A DNA stretch of 64,000 nucleotides, taken from contig CM029369.1 of the NCBI GenBank assembly GCA_017165825.1, forward strand, positions 6,897,433 to 6,961,432. The letters run 5' to 3'. Below the pieces are notes generated by a model, which ran no database searches, was not told the DNA's origin, and was given only the letters and a program-made list of their open reading frames with translations. Both the position numbers and the translations under genes were made by a program. Positions within the stretch are counted from its first letter, which is position 1, and each line of letters opens with the position of its first letter. Below, piece after piece: positions 23,301-31,626 of the stretch. The stretch comes from Hepsetus odoe. Its lineage: Eukaryota > Chordata > Actinopteri > Characiformes > Hepsetidae.

Positions 23301-24661
23301 TTCATTTAATGTTGAGATTTCTAAAACAGAAAATGACCTTTTATGGTCAAAATCCACTGCATGCCTGTTTGGAAACATGTATAGACTCCTGCATCTGAAG
23401 GCTGTACATTTGAGATCTTTAGCTTCCATGGATGTTCGGGATCAACGTTCATCCTGCTTGATGTGTAGTTTGTTGAAGTTTGGTTAATAACAGGACTGTA
23501 GAAAAAGAGAGTGATCCCCTCCTTACGCCAAAAAATATCAGGTAATTTATTCTCCTCACTTCCATTACAGTGAAAAACAACCGTTTCTCCCTGAGTTTTG
23601 TTAACTGGATAAATCATCTTTTTTTGAGGTAAATCTGTAGAATCTGCAACAAATAAGTAAATAAAAACAAATATAAATACATACATACATACATGCACAT
23701 GTTCATACATTTCCATATACATGCATTAAAAGCCCTTATTGATATGAAAGTGTAAAAACTTGTTGAATCTATAACGCTAGACTTTGCTGTTGATGTCATT
23801 ACATTACAGGATGTATGGCAACAATGTCTTCATATGATTTGTAGAATTTAAACAAAAACAAACAAAGGAATCTAAAACCTGATTAAATTAAACAACACCC
23901 TGAGTTATCAGATAGATTAAAAAAACCAGCACCACTGTTTAGAACTTTTTATACACTCTGTGAAAGCACTTATTCTTTACTGATACATTATTTCTGAATA
24001 TTACAAATTCAAGTTCAAGTTCCAATCAGGATTAAACATTTTTTGGGATTTGCTTTTTGTGTTGCTAATATTAATAAAATATTGTATTCATTCCTAATTT
24101 GCTGACTGTGCTCTTTAAAATACATGAAAGATAAATATCTTATATATTTATATTTCTATTAAATATATTTATATTTACGGGGTGGTGGTGGCCTAGTGGT
24201 TAGGGCGTTGGCCAAATGATCGGAGGATCTGGGGGTCAGACCCCTTCCCAGTAGGTTGCCCTGAGGTACTCTTGACCCTTGAGCATCCCCGTCACGCTCC
24301 TCCCTGAGATGGGCTGGCGACCTGTCCAGGGAGTGTCCCCTGTCCTTTGCCCTGTGTGAGCTGGGATGGACTCCAGCGTGACCCCGCTTGAGACAAGCAG
24401 CAGAAAATGACTGACTGACTGATTTATATTTACTTTAGCTTTTTAAACTAAAGTAAATATTAGTTTGAAAGCCAGCTCTGGGATGTGATGCAAAATACAC
24501 TTACATTGCATCCCAGAGCTGGCTTTCAAACTAATATTAATGTGTGTGCTGTATAAAATCCAAAAAACCAACATGAAATGGAAACCTCCAGAATTCAGAA
24601 GAACGATGATTACGATTATGATGCAAGGACCCAGATATAGAATCCTGGTCTGAACCTCCAT
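14364..24661 (-). CDS. Ig V-set receptor, copy B
   Basis: Predicted type I membrane receptor. Exons on the minus strand: leader 24586-24661, Ig-V 23338-23643, transmembrane 23121-23226, basic 19625-19664, short tail 19332-19368, terminal 14364-14386 (to stop). They sum to 588 nt, 195 residues, with every junction in phase. The Ig domain shows the first cysteine (VVFHC), tryptophan (IFWRKEG), second cysteine (DAGVYTC) and several N-glycosylation sites (NKT, NGS, NQT, NYT). The transmembrane exon encodes a hydrophobic run, then KQKRRDMETGDEL follows. The tail exon has one tyrosine in CISYSIQ, which does not fit an ITIM. A LINE (20561-22850) and an LTR element (14925-19292) lie in two introns. 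The leader donor reads GTTTCC rather than GTAACT as in copy A, so splicing may be impaired. The family name is unresolved; it resembles fish single-V immune receptors. Confidence 0.6.
14507..14648. repeat. (TG)n-rich tract
   Basis: Imperfect TG repeat with GGG and TTT interruptions. A long pure (TG)n stands at the same place in unit 3 (26278-26362), and a short trace in unit 1 (8610-8640). Confidence 0.9.
14925..15417 (-). repeat. 3' LTR (element reads on minus strand)
   Basis: Boundaries TGTAACGG to CACGTGACA, target duplication on the left. Read on the minus strand it begins TGTCACGTG, has repeated AGAGGGCGCT motifs in U3 (one more copy than the other LTR), the TATTTAAG promoter block and an AATAAA signal. 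That signal could end transcripts of the host Ig gene, which reads the same way. Confidence 0.9.
15418..15433 (-). other. Polypurine tract
   Basis: On the minus strand a run of nine G followed by TTC directly precedes the 3' LTR. This is the expected site of plus-strand priming and fixes the element's orientation. Confidence 0.7.
15559..16773 (-). CDS. Coiled-coil ORF of the LTR element
   Basis: The frame is 404 codons long. Residues about 135-203 have heptad-like spacing (EKLEAKIATMEGQLHQC, then LRQLQDHNIALQADL, then LTELENQVRGMEGKLALI) and are predicted to form a coiled coil. The C-terminal half is basic and low in complexity, rich in R, S, T and P. The central block is homologous to the protein remnant at 1-433, so it is a constant part of the element family rather than cargo. 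Its role is unknown; a structural or RNA-binding part in particle assembly is a guess. It begins within the decayed end of the IQ region (16743-16940, another frame, with KAAVVIQAVGRVHQRG). It ends about 140 bp before the 3' LTR. The start methionine at 16773 is the first in frame and may not be used if the ORF was once joined to the one upstream. Confidence 0.65.
   Translation of the reverse strand: MLAEVRMEPVRDRAVWHREARTIQSHLGGEQISCSNVRFAEQEELLTGLYHQLTEGTAMPQVNATVSKDRRKEKEETLAQVKGERHGRNSQFREGREVLRFKIHAVRVSQRKGLGRRQEQRNQIVGWTTRRVETPTTQEKLEAKIATMEGQLHQCRTELRQLQDHNIALQADLREARYEASKLTELENQVRGMEGKLALIESLLSSPTPVPAGTQRAKAETEQPENSPAEKRVTNAEREQLPSGPLASARPRNSANPEQGDVWRKPRGTPQRETRSWDTASPGPKRPGSMTQTRKRAKDTSTNQFRETEQNFGARDSRRSDARNPTDRGCKQSLDSLKKTSSVNPVTSLCSSLSGPVESRVSMESGKASKDVRAKVRHRSKRWTELLGFPSPPPAARHNWSEVL
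16956..18155 (-). CDS. IQ-repeat ORF of the LTR element, ASPM-like
   Basis: The frame is 399 codons long. Residues 1-185 are low-complexity (A, T, P, H, then K and R). From about 189 to the end run nine IQ-type units, for example AAVTIQAQVRKH, AVVVLQAAFRGMKIR, AATVIQRAYRAHWAR, SAIFIQRYFRSYIRG and SAIRIQAAFRGYL. A tenth (KAAVVIQAVGRVH) follows in another frame after the stop. Alternating short and long spacing and the residue pattern resemble the IQ array of ASPM, the abnormal-spindle protein, more than myosin IQ motifs. In hosts such motifs bind calmodulin. No introns interrupt the array, as expected of copied mRNA. It is therefore probably captured host sequence. Whether it is translated, and where it starts, cannot be told. 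Confidence 0.6.
   Translation of the reverse strand: MASPAPHRNCTTPTTPQRASNHSPPAEKASRAADSENTANANHHKRLVANAPFHVHSHSTAPTAPAQRPPHRHGAHCTATAPTAPPCDSTASTKRNAKKATRNKRSEAMAKKAVPDADSRRRVETTSCIAQPGRSTKEALRNKESGIKKSTPKPSSMKPSATQKAEKEQLQVSGKFKRKVRVQRRIEHEAAVTIQAQVRKHINRKYYLKLLWAAKTVQRYYRASKSMRQEKKSLKEKKGAVVVLQAAFRGMKIRQTLKLKHQAATVIQRAYRAHWARARYSYIKQTVVAIQLRYRSTREARKQREEFLTLRSAAMFLQACFRGQRVRRAVILHHQAVSLIQAAFRRHREVTKYHAIRRSAIFIQRYFRSYIRGKSEHERFQVLRKSAIRIQAAFRGYLV
17990..18415. repeat. Tandem duplication inside the LTR element
   Basis: Two diverged copies of a block of about 255 bp start near 17990 and 18246. Both contain GCGTTTGCTACCAACCTCTT and a CCGCTGGCGGA motif. Shorter repeats with GCGGAGCGGTGAGCGTCGTG lie between them. 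The expansion explains the low-complexity protein segments and the frame change between the first two ORFs. Confidence 0.7.
18274..18840 (-). CDS. First ORF of the LTR element, possible gag-like
   Basis: The frame is 188 codons long. The ATG lies only two bases after the 5' LTR. Residues 1-125 look like a globular helical domain (QECVLWAVANAIEQSLQLI, then ELERRLRNTTSLLPLDIIL, then LCLRLLSSMAKRTQRYLNAL). The rest is A, T, P and R rich and falls into a tandem repeat that continues out of frame to about 17990. I do not recognise the family. Position and composition suggest a gag-like protein, but no zinc knuckle (CCHC) is present. The frame differs by one from the IQ ORF downstream. Confidence 0.5.
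   Translation of the reverse strand: MSRQYLDITSHEGDQECVLWAVANAIEQSLQLIKSCETGATSLDLREHLDGEEWVRRTPAATARELERRLRNTTSLLPLDIILDPELRMDRFALCLRLLSSMAKRTQRYLNALDHVFVSARDMEGGASLTAGVAQRGSTTPTTPHAGQCGDSAPESARAPRASNRDPPAEKVQLLAGTRPAQITTRGW
18843..19292 (-). repeat. 5' LTR of the complete element
   Basis: 450 bp, TG...CA. On the minus strand it shows two AGAGGGCGCT cores (plus coordinates 19194-19204 and 19254-19264), a TATTTAAG box (19128-19135) and AATAAA (18903-18908). It ends CATTACA, two bases before the first ORF. Confidence 0.92.
20431..20540 (-). repeat. Truncated SINE (family 1)
   Basis: Reverse-oriented 3' part containing GCCGCTTGTCCCAAACGGGG and the matching core, flanked by GTATATA (20424-20430 and 20541-20547). 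The uninterrupted site is in unit 3 near 27685. Confidence 0.85.
20561..22850 (-). mobile_element. Non-LTR retrotransposon (L2/CR1-like reverse transcriptase)
   Basis: The minus-strand ORF of 403 codons (20931-22142) has reverse transcriptase motifs: FAYCPNRSTDDAIS, MLFIDYSSAFNTI, TGAPQGCVLIPLLF, the catalytic IKFADDTTVVG and FLGVHITDNLTW. Upstream parts (22152-22454, with ANPRKAAGPDNI-type KAAGPDN, and 22479-22886) are in other frames, so the copy is dead. It ends in a short CTTGA tail (20561-20580), typical of L2/CR1-type 3' ends; the exact clade is not assigned. No endonuclease domain remains, so the copy is 5'-truncated. It sits in the intron between transmembrane and basic exons of Ig copy B, in the same orientation as the gene. 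Confidence 0.92.
24179..24421 (+). repeat. tRNA-derived SINE (family 1)
   Basis: TGGCCTAGTGGTTAGGG head, GACCCCGCTTGAGACAAGC tail with GACT repeats. A 12-bp target duplication, ATTTATATTTAC, lies at 24167-24178 and 24422-24433. It lies in intron 1 of Ig copy B and is absent from copy A. Confidence 0.95.
24456..24538. other. Perfect 30-bp intronic hairpin, copy B
   Basis: Arms 24456-24485 and 24509-24538 are exactly complementary over 30 bases with a 23-base loop. It is the counterpart of 5941-6037, lies about 48 nt inside intron 1, and the position where copy A has a mismatch is paired here. Confidence 0.7.
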
Positions 24662-26182
24662 AACAGTGTCATTCCTCAGTATGAATAAATGAAAGTGTCT
24701 CTTTCACACGTTGCGAGATTAGGTATCTGCTGCTGAGGTTTTGGAAGATACACAGAGAAAGGAGAGGGAGGAAGTGTATTTCTGAAAGCAGAACATAGAC
24801 TGCAACCCCTCAGAGCTGCGAAGGTGGTAAGAAAGTGACTCTCCAAACATGACACAGAACACCAGACAAGACAGCTGCAGACATGAGACATTCATCTACA
24901 AAAATATACATTGTCCATGATCTGTAGCTCTCTGAGTTCCACTTTTCTAACGTTCCACACTGTCAAAGGTGAAGTAAACTAAATAAACTACCTGTGATGA
25001 CTGAGATGTTATTGGCTCTACATCGATCACTGGCTGAAGCTCTGCCCTGGATTAGAAAGTCTATCTGCTGTAGCCTGGTTTGTTTGTGAAACAGATAGGT
25101 AGCTAGCTCGTGTCTAGCAGAGATATTCACTATATCAAACCTGAAAAAGCGTTGAAACTTTCTGACTGAGTTACACCAACATATGTCTAACTGTGATGTC
25201 TTGAACTAGAGAGTCTGATGTTAATCTCTGTTGTCTGGGGCCATTTACCAGTCTTAATACAAACAGACACTTTAACCCTTTCACAGCGCTTCTCTTTCTC
25301 AGCCCCGTGTCTGACACTCACACTCATCTGTGGTAGACCAGAGATCTATTTATAAAGTGCAGTGTGTGTGAACGGCAGTGGAGAAAGTCTGATTCAAAAT
25401 TCAAAGGCAATTTGTGAGTGGTTACACAATTCAGCACCTTCATAATCATAGAAACATTTAAATGTATTTGCTTTAACAGACATTCTTATCCAGAATGACT
25501 TCCATTCCCTAATTACAGGGACAGTCTTTGCTGTTTAGGGTTTCAGGAACCCAGTGATGGTAGTGCTGGAGGTAGGATTTGAACCTGTCACTTCTTGGTC
25601 CATAGGCAACAAGCACGTATTGAATACATACAGCAAATTATTCTGTAGATCACAGTAGTAGAATAGTAGCATAAGCTGTAGATAGAATCATCATGACCAG
25701 TTATTAGTTACATTCTGCCACTCACATCTCTTTAATCCACAATCATGTTGGTTAGAAGAATATTATTTATTATGTACATCAAAGTACATGCAATGATAAC
25801 TTGAGTTTGATTAACAGTTTAAGGTTCATAATGTGAATAGCCTCTCAGTTATAAGAAATCAGTTATAACACTTTTATGACACTTTACTAACACTGAAATT
25901 ATGACGTTTTTTTGCTTCTCCTTGGTTTTGGGGCAGATAAGATTAATAGTTCAGTTTTAATGAACAACAACATTTTCCTCATTTTTCCTTAATGTTATTA
26001 TTTTGAATTAAACACTTTCACATGATGGATCAGGTTGCATGACCAGTGTGTCTCTGCTGCAGAGTTGAAATGAAACCTAAACTACTGAGCTGACGGCCAC
26101 CAAAACCGGAGGTGCAGAAATCTGATTGTCCTGTAAAGTTAGTGGATGGCAGGTTGGGCTGTAGATATGTGTGAAATCTTCA

Positions 26183-26285
26183 TTAAAGTTCGTCCTGGTG
26201 TAGTCCTGTGGAAAAGACATGAACCTGAGATATTCATTTGAAATCACAAGAAACATTCTGCAGTTCTAATAAGAACTGTGTGTGT

Positions 26286-26352
<67 letters not shown>

Positions 26353-28798
26353 TGTGTGTGTGGTGGGTTCCATGCATCATGTTGGCTTTGGTGAGAAACT
26401 TACACAGGAAGTTAGTGTATCTTTGTGAAGCTGTTGAAACGCAGGTGCCTTTGTCTAAATGCAAAGACACAATTGTTAAGATTGGAAAATACATTCAATT
26501 GCACAGACAAGTTTAACCTTTGACCTTATTCAAATGTGACGTAACAGTTGGGATTCTGATGTTCCCATAAATACTCTGCTTTTGTGCAAACAGATCTTCA
26601 GATGAGAAGTGATCTTGTTTATTTTACTGGTATTCATATGGCTTAGTTAGCAAATCTCTAAGATTTAAGCACACCTGCCTTTTGAATGAAGTAGGAGATA
26701 CATGTCACATCCTAAAAACAAAAACAAAAATGGATTCAGATGCACCCTGTCACTACTTTATATCTTTTTATATCAGCTACACCGATACTGGACACTTTTA
26801 ATCAGGCGACCAAGTGTTTATTTATCTTTGAATTCATTTAAACGGCATTTAAATATGTAGATAAAGAAAGAACTCACAAGCTCATCGCCTGTTTCCATGT
26901 CTCTCCTTTTCTGTTTCCTGTAAAATAGATGGAAAAAGAATCAGCCTAATGATTGACCATTCATTTAAAGTTTTAATCAGCAATGGAAGGCAGAATTACA
27001 GGTCTGTGAAAAGAGTAGCTTGATCAAAAATCATAAACATAAGAGAGTTTATGCTGGGATGGGATGTAAGGAGTGCATCATCTTTTTAAATAGGTGTATT
27101 AAATTCCAAAATGTGCCGTGATAATTCATGGATGACATAAGATGGATGAAATGAACCTCAGAATCCTTTACAATTCTTTCTTTTAATATTCACTGCTGTG
27201 CACACTCATCTTTTAAACAAAGACTTATTCTTGGACTATTGTATAAAGAACTTTTTTCATTTGTTTTGCGATTCTAATATTTATATTTGATCCTGTACCC
27301 TCAAGGATCTCGAGTTTAAAATATTTCCTCAGTACTAATTTAATAAGTCAAATAGAGGTTCATTTGGTAATTTCTTGAAGCATTTACACATTTTTTAAAA
27401 AGATATTTCAATCAAATAATTAAACTTGCACTCTCAGCTTTGAATTTGTACATGAGTAATTATTATATTGTTTCTGATGTCATATTTAAAGTTGCTAATT
27501 AAGTTTTTATTTTAGAAACAGAGCCTATCCCCACTAAAACAATGCTATTAATATTACATGCACCATTATAAAAACAAGAGACCATTAAACGGCTAGAATT
27601 TGTTTAAATGTGTTTTAAACGTAATACATTAAAAAGTTCTTGGATATGTCCTGAAATTATAACCTATCCTTATTTGAAGGTTCTTATATAAATAGTTATA
27701 TTTATGTAAATAGCAAATAGACAAATAGACAGCAGGAAGGTTGGGAAAGGGAGAAAAATGTTTAAAGCAAAAACAACCCTTATACAGAGTCAGAAACAAA
27801 CATCACTTTTTCTCCTCTACAGTATAAAAGAGTGTGTGTTCTGTGGGCAGTTTTTCTGAAGCTGCTGTGCTGGTCACTCACCTGTTAATCCACACAGAGC
27901 AGAAGATGATAAAACACAACACAGCAGCTCCTGTAACGGAGGGAACCATGTAGAGAAACACTGCTGTGGAGAGTTCGGCTTCACTTTCTGTGATCAGGAA
28001 CAAAGTCACATGAGAAGGTTATTGTTGTTAATAATTAAATCTGTTATATTCAAAACTATTTTTCATTTAATGTTGAGATTTCTAAAAAGTGAATGAAATG
28101 ACTTTTTATGGTCAAAATCCACTGCATGCTTGTTTGGAAACATATATAGACTCCTGCGTCTGAAGGCTGTACATTCGAGATCTTTAGTGTCCATGGATGT
28201 TTGGGATCAATGTTCATCCTGCTTGATGTGTAGTTTGTTGAAGTTTGGTTAATAACAGGACTGTAGATAAAGAGAGTGATCCCCTCCTTACGCCAAAAAA
28301 TATCAGGTAATTTATTCTCTTCACTTCCATTGCAGTGAAAAACAACCGTTTCTCCCTGAGTTTTGTTAACTGGATAAATCATCTTTTTTTGAGGTAAATC
28401 TGTAGAATCTGCAAGAACAAAATAAAGAGTGTGCTTGTTTTGTTAGAGTAACAACACATGTTGAGTTTTATCAGTTTTGCCAGATATATATTTGAATATC
28501 TAGACACCTCAATGGTGATTAGCATTTTAAAAACAATCTGAACACAACTGTGAATAAACACAAATAATTTAGTTCACAAACTGCACAGACACTATAACCA
28601 GCATTTTGTTCAGCAACATTAAACACAGTGTCACAGTTTTTCCTTGAAAATAAGCCCATTTTGAAATAAATAAAGTTTCAGTCCCATTAAAGTGGGAAAC
28701 ACAGAAATCATTAGTATCACTATCAGCACATTACCTGCACCAAGCAGATGAAAGCTGAGAGACACCAGGGGAAGAAACCAGGTCCAGAGGTCAGCCAT
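26183..28798 (-). CDS. Ig V-set receptor, copy C (intact)
   Basis: Predicted 191-residue type I membrane receptor, the only fully intact member seen. Exons: leader 28735-28798 (MADLWTWFLPLVSLSFHLL, a classical signal peptide), Ig-V 28103-28408, transmembrane 27882-27987, basic 26878-26917, short tail 26675-26711, terminal 26183-26205. Lengths 64+306+106+40+37+23 give 192 codons with all junctions in phase. The donor after the Ig exon is the weak GTCATT, similar in all copies. The Ig domain has VVFHC, IFWRKEG and DAGVYIC. The transmembrane exon encodes MVPSVTGAAVLCFIIFCSVW, and the tail ends LHQDEL. No J-like motif, no ITIM and no charged residue in the membrane segment are seen. The leader is unrelated to those of A and B. 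A solo LTR in sense lies 265 bp upstream. Ligand and family name are unknown. Confidence 0.75.
26278..26362. repeat. (TG)n microsatellite
   Basis: About 80 bp of nearly pure TG just beyond the terminal exon of Ig copy C. Confidence 0.97.
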
Positions 28799-29062
28799 AA
28801 TGATACACACTGGGTGTAAAAACATGAGACTCAAACACTCTGCACTGAGGGGAGTAGAAGATGTCCAGGAAGGAGAGTCATTAAAGAGGCGTGAGAGGAA
28901 GTATCGGTTAATGAACAACAAAAAAATCAAAACTCTTCCAGTCAGACATTTTTTATAAAGTAATGTATTTAGTTATTGTAGCATAGTTGTTTGACTATCA
29001 GTGCAAAACACAAACAATAAGTGACTTTAGGTGGAAACCAGGAAGGTGCCTTAATGGGTTGA

Positions 29063-29338
29063 TGTAACGGTGGCGGGGAGTTCGAAGGACGCCAACGCAG
29101 AGCCAGGGTTCCAAAACGAAACTTTATTAACAAAAACTAACATACAAAACCAAAAGTGCCACCATTAACTGTAAGGCAGAGCCTTGTTAATGAACTGTGC
29201 TCCGTTCTGACAAACTGGGGCTTAAATAGCAGCCCCAATGAAGCACACCTGTGTCTAAACAAGCCCAGGTGCGCTCAGTCAGAACAGACCGCCATCTGTC
29301 GTGCCCGGCCGGAACCACAGGCACGACAGACCGTGACA
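29063..29338 (-). repeat. Solo LTR upstream of Ig copy C
   Basis: 276 bp, TGTAACGG to CCGTGACA, flanked by GTTGA (29058-29062 and 29339-29343). On the minus strand it has TATTTAAGCCCC (around 29217-29230), then AATAAA near its end, as in the other LTRs of this family. No internal sequence remains, so it arose by recombination between two LTRs. It points toward the Ig gene at 28798. Confidence 0.93.
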
Positions 29339-29385
29339 GTTGATAAGTCTACTTGACTGAGTTACTTAAAGTTTATCCTGAGTGT

Positions 29386-29514
29386 CAGTCAATCAGTCAG
29401 TCATTTTCTGCCTCTTATTTTCTGTCGCGGGGGAGTGCTGGAGTCCATCCCAGCTCACACAGGGTGAAGGATGGGGGACACACCCTGGACAGGTCGCCAG
29501 CCCATCGCAGGGAG
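29386..29514 (-). repeat. Truncated SINE (family 1)
   Basis: Reverse copy flanked by TATCCTGAGTGT (29374-29385 and 29515-29526). The core CCCATCGCAGGG is shared with the copies at 9578 and 24179. Confidence 0.88.
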
Positions 29515-29526
29515 TATCCTGAGTGT

Positions 29527-30481
29527 ATTATTATAATTGTTGTTGTTGTTGTTTTTTATGTGTTAATATTTCTGCTGTTCAATATGTTCATAACCCCAGT
29601 TTTTCCTTTGGGCCAATGCTGTTGTTGTGGTACTCCTCGCTCCAGGCTTCACTAATACATCTAAATATCTTTTTTGCACTTGTTATATCATTCATTATTT
29701 AGTATTTTCTTTTAATCTGTGTGACATCACTGTTGTTGCTGCTTCAGACCAACATCCTCCAATATGCTTGAGTCACTTTAAGTGAAGTGATCAGTTTTCA
29801 TGCCCTTGTCCTCATAAATCATGTGATCAACATCTAACTTTCTGTTCTTTACTTGTGTTTTCTATAAAGTCCTACTCTAACCGTTTCTACTCTTCATCAG
29901 TAGACGCTAAAATATGCCCAGTTTTGCCCAGTTTGCAAAATACACCATGTTGGCCATGACCACAGTCTGTCTTTGTGCACTTCGGGGGCAAAACTAGGAA
30001 AACAGTTACAATAAGCTTTTAATAATTGCTTGATTTACACAAATGCTTTAATTTTTTTCAGGAAATTATGCAGGAATTATCTTATCTGAGATCTCTGGAA
30101 AAAGATATGAGTACCACAGCTTTGGACCTGAACTATATATCACTCATTATCTGTTTGACCACATGTTGCTTCAGCTTCCATCCTTACACTGCGTCACTGC
30201 TTCAGCAACTGAAAGTTTGAAAAGTGAATAAAAATGTGAAGTTTCAGTATAAGGTTCTGTCATGAATGCTACTTGCATGGCATTCAGCTTTCACTAGCAG
30301 CTTTTATTTTAGTGCAAAATGAACATCACAGATGACAAATGAGGAAGCATTCAGTGTAGTTTACAGGAAGCAGCCTTTTGTCTGAAGATAAATAAAAACG
30401 GTCTAAATGATAATTGCCTTTCAGTGGGAAAAAGTGAATGTACATAAGACATCTTACAAATCAACATGATGGTGAACCAAT
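29527..30481. other. Intergenic, no gene recognised
   Basis: A short (TTG)n lies at about 29540-29555. The open frames are short and have no family resemblance or splice context. Confidence 0.55.
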
Positions 30482-30537
30482 ACCATCCATCCATTATCTG
30501 CCGCTTCTCCCAAACGGGGTCGCGGGGGGGTGCTGGT
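30482..30537 (-). repeat. SINE (family 1) 3' fragment
   Basis: About 55 bp containing CTGCCGCTTCTCCCAAACGG, reverse orientation. Confidence 0.75.
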
Positions 30538-30567
30538 ATTTTCATAATCAATTAAAAGCATTTAATA

Positions 30568-30775
30568 TTTACATTTACGGCATTTAGCAGACGCTCTTAT
30601 CCAGAGCGACTTCCATGTCCTAATTGCAGGGACAGTCCCCCTGGAGCAACTCAGGGTTAAGGGTCTTGCTCAGGGACCCAGTGGTGGTAGTGCCAGAGGT
30701 GGGATTCGAACCTGGGACCTCTTGAGCCATAGGTCCATAGGCAAGTACCCTACCACTAGACCACCGCCACCCCCA
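30568..30775 (-). repeat. SINE (family 3)
   Basis: Reverse copy with GCAGACGCTCTTATCCAGAG and a B-box-like GGGATTCGAACCTGG. Forward copies lie at 50910-51137 and 52187-52392; worn copies sit in each Ig unit. Confidence 0.85.
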
Positions 30776-30844
30776 TAAATATAATATGTCAACATTATTA
30801 AAGAAACATTGAAACATTGTATTCATACTTTAGTCTTCTTTTTT

Positions 30845-31370
30845 TTCTTCTTCTTGTTCTTTATTTTTTTCTTTCGGCTGCTACCATTCAGAGGTTGCCA
30901 CAGCAGATCATCAGTTTCTATTTCTTCATGTCTTCTGCATCTTCCTCCTTCAAACCGACCACCTGCATGTCCTCTCTCACCATGTCCATTAACCTCCTCT
31001 TTGGTCTTTCACTTTTTCTCTTTCCTGGCAGCTTCATCTTCAACATCCATCTCCCAATATAATCATCGTCTCTCTTCTTAAAATGTCCGAACCAACATAG
31101 CTGGTCTCACTACTGTCCTGTAAACCTTCCCCTTTACTCGTCCCTTTTACACAAATCAATCCAGCCACTCTTCTCCACCCATTTCAACCTGCCTGCACTC
31201 TCTTCTTCACCTCTTTTCCACACTCGCTGTTACTCTGTTGATCCAAAGTATTTAAATTCCTCCACTTTTGTCACTTCTACGGCCTTATTTACACAGTATT
31301 CACAGTATTCTGTCTTTGTCCTACTCACTTTCATTCCTCTCCTCTCTAGAGCATAACTGCCTTCACTCTT
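30845..31370 (-). mobile_element. Non-LTR retrotransposon 3' remnant
   Basis: The minus-strand translation shows, across frameshifts, DDYIGRWMLKMKLPGKRK, RPKRRLMDMVREDMQVVGL and EDAE, a C-terminal block found in many fish LINE proteins. A second remnant of the same type is at 45205-45525. No catalytic part remains. Confidence 0.7.
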
Positions 31371-31429
31371 TATTCCATGCAGTCCCAATAAACTAACCTA
31401 AAAATCCCACCTTTAATTCATTATAATAA

Positions 31430-31626
31430 TCCTTTATTCATAATCCCACGAATGAGAAATTTGACCTCTGCATTTTACCCATACAGCAGTGGGCAGCTAT
31501 TGAAAGCGCCCGGGGAGCAGTGACAGGGACGGTACCTTGCTCAAGGGTACCTCAGGGCAACCCACTGGGGAGGGGATCGAACCTACAATCTTCTGATGCG
31601 GGGGCAAACCCCCTAACCACTAGGCC
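31430..31626 (-). repeat. tRNA-like SINE (family 2)
   Basis: Reverse copy with GGTACCTTGCTCAAGGGTAC, CTCAGGGCAACC and CCCTAACCACTAGGCCAC. Confidence 0.85.

Larger units (their letters stand above)
22930..27730 (-). repeat. Segmental duplication unit 3 of the Ig cluster
   Basis: It contains the front exons of copy B (23121-24661) and the tail exons of copy C (26183-26917). Compared with unit 1 it has lost the (CA)n tract: the join at about 24896 runs straight into sequence matching 13075. A partial further copy (about 27730-28430) holds the transmembrane and Ig exons of copy C. Confidence 0.8.
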
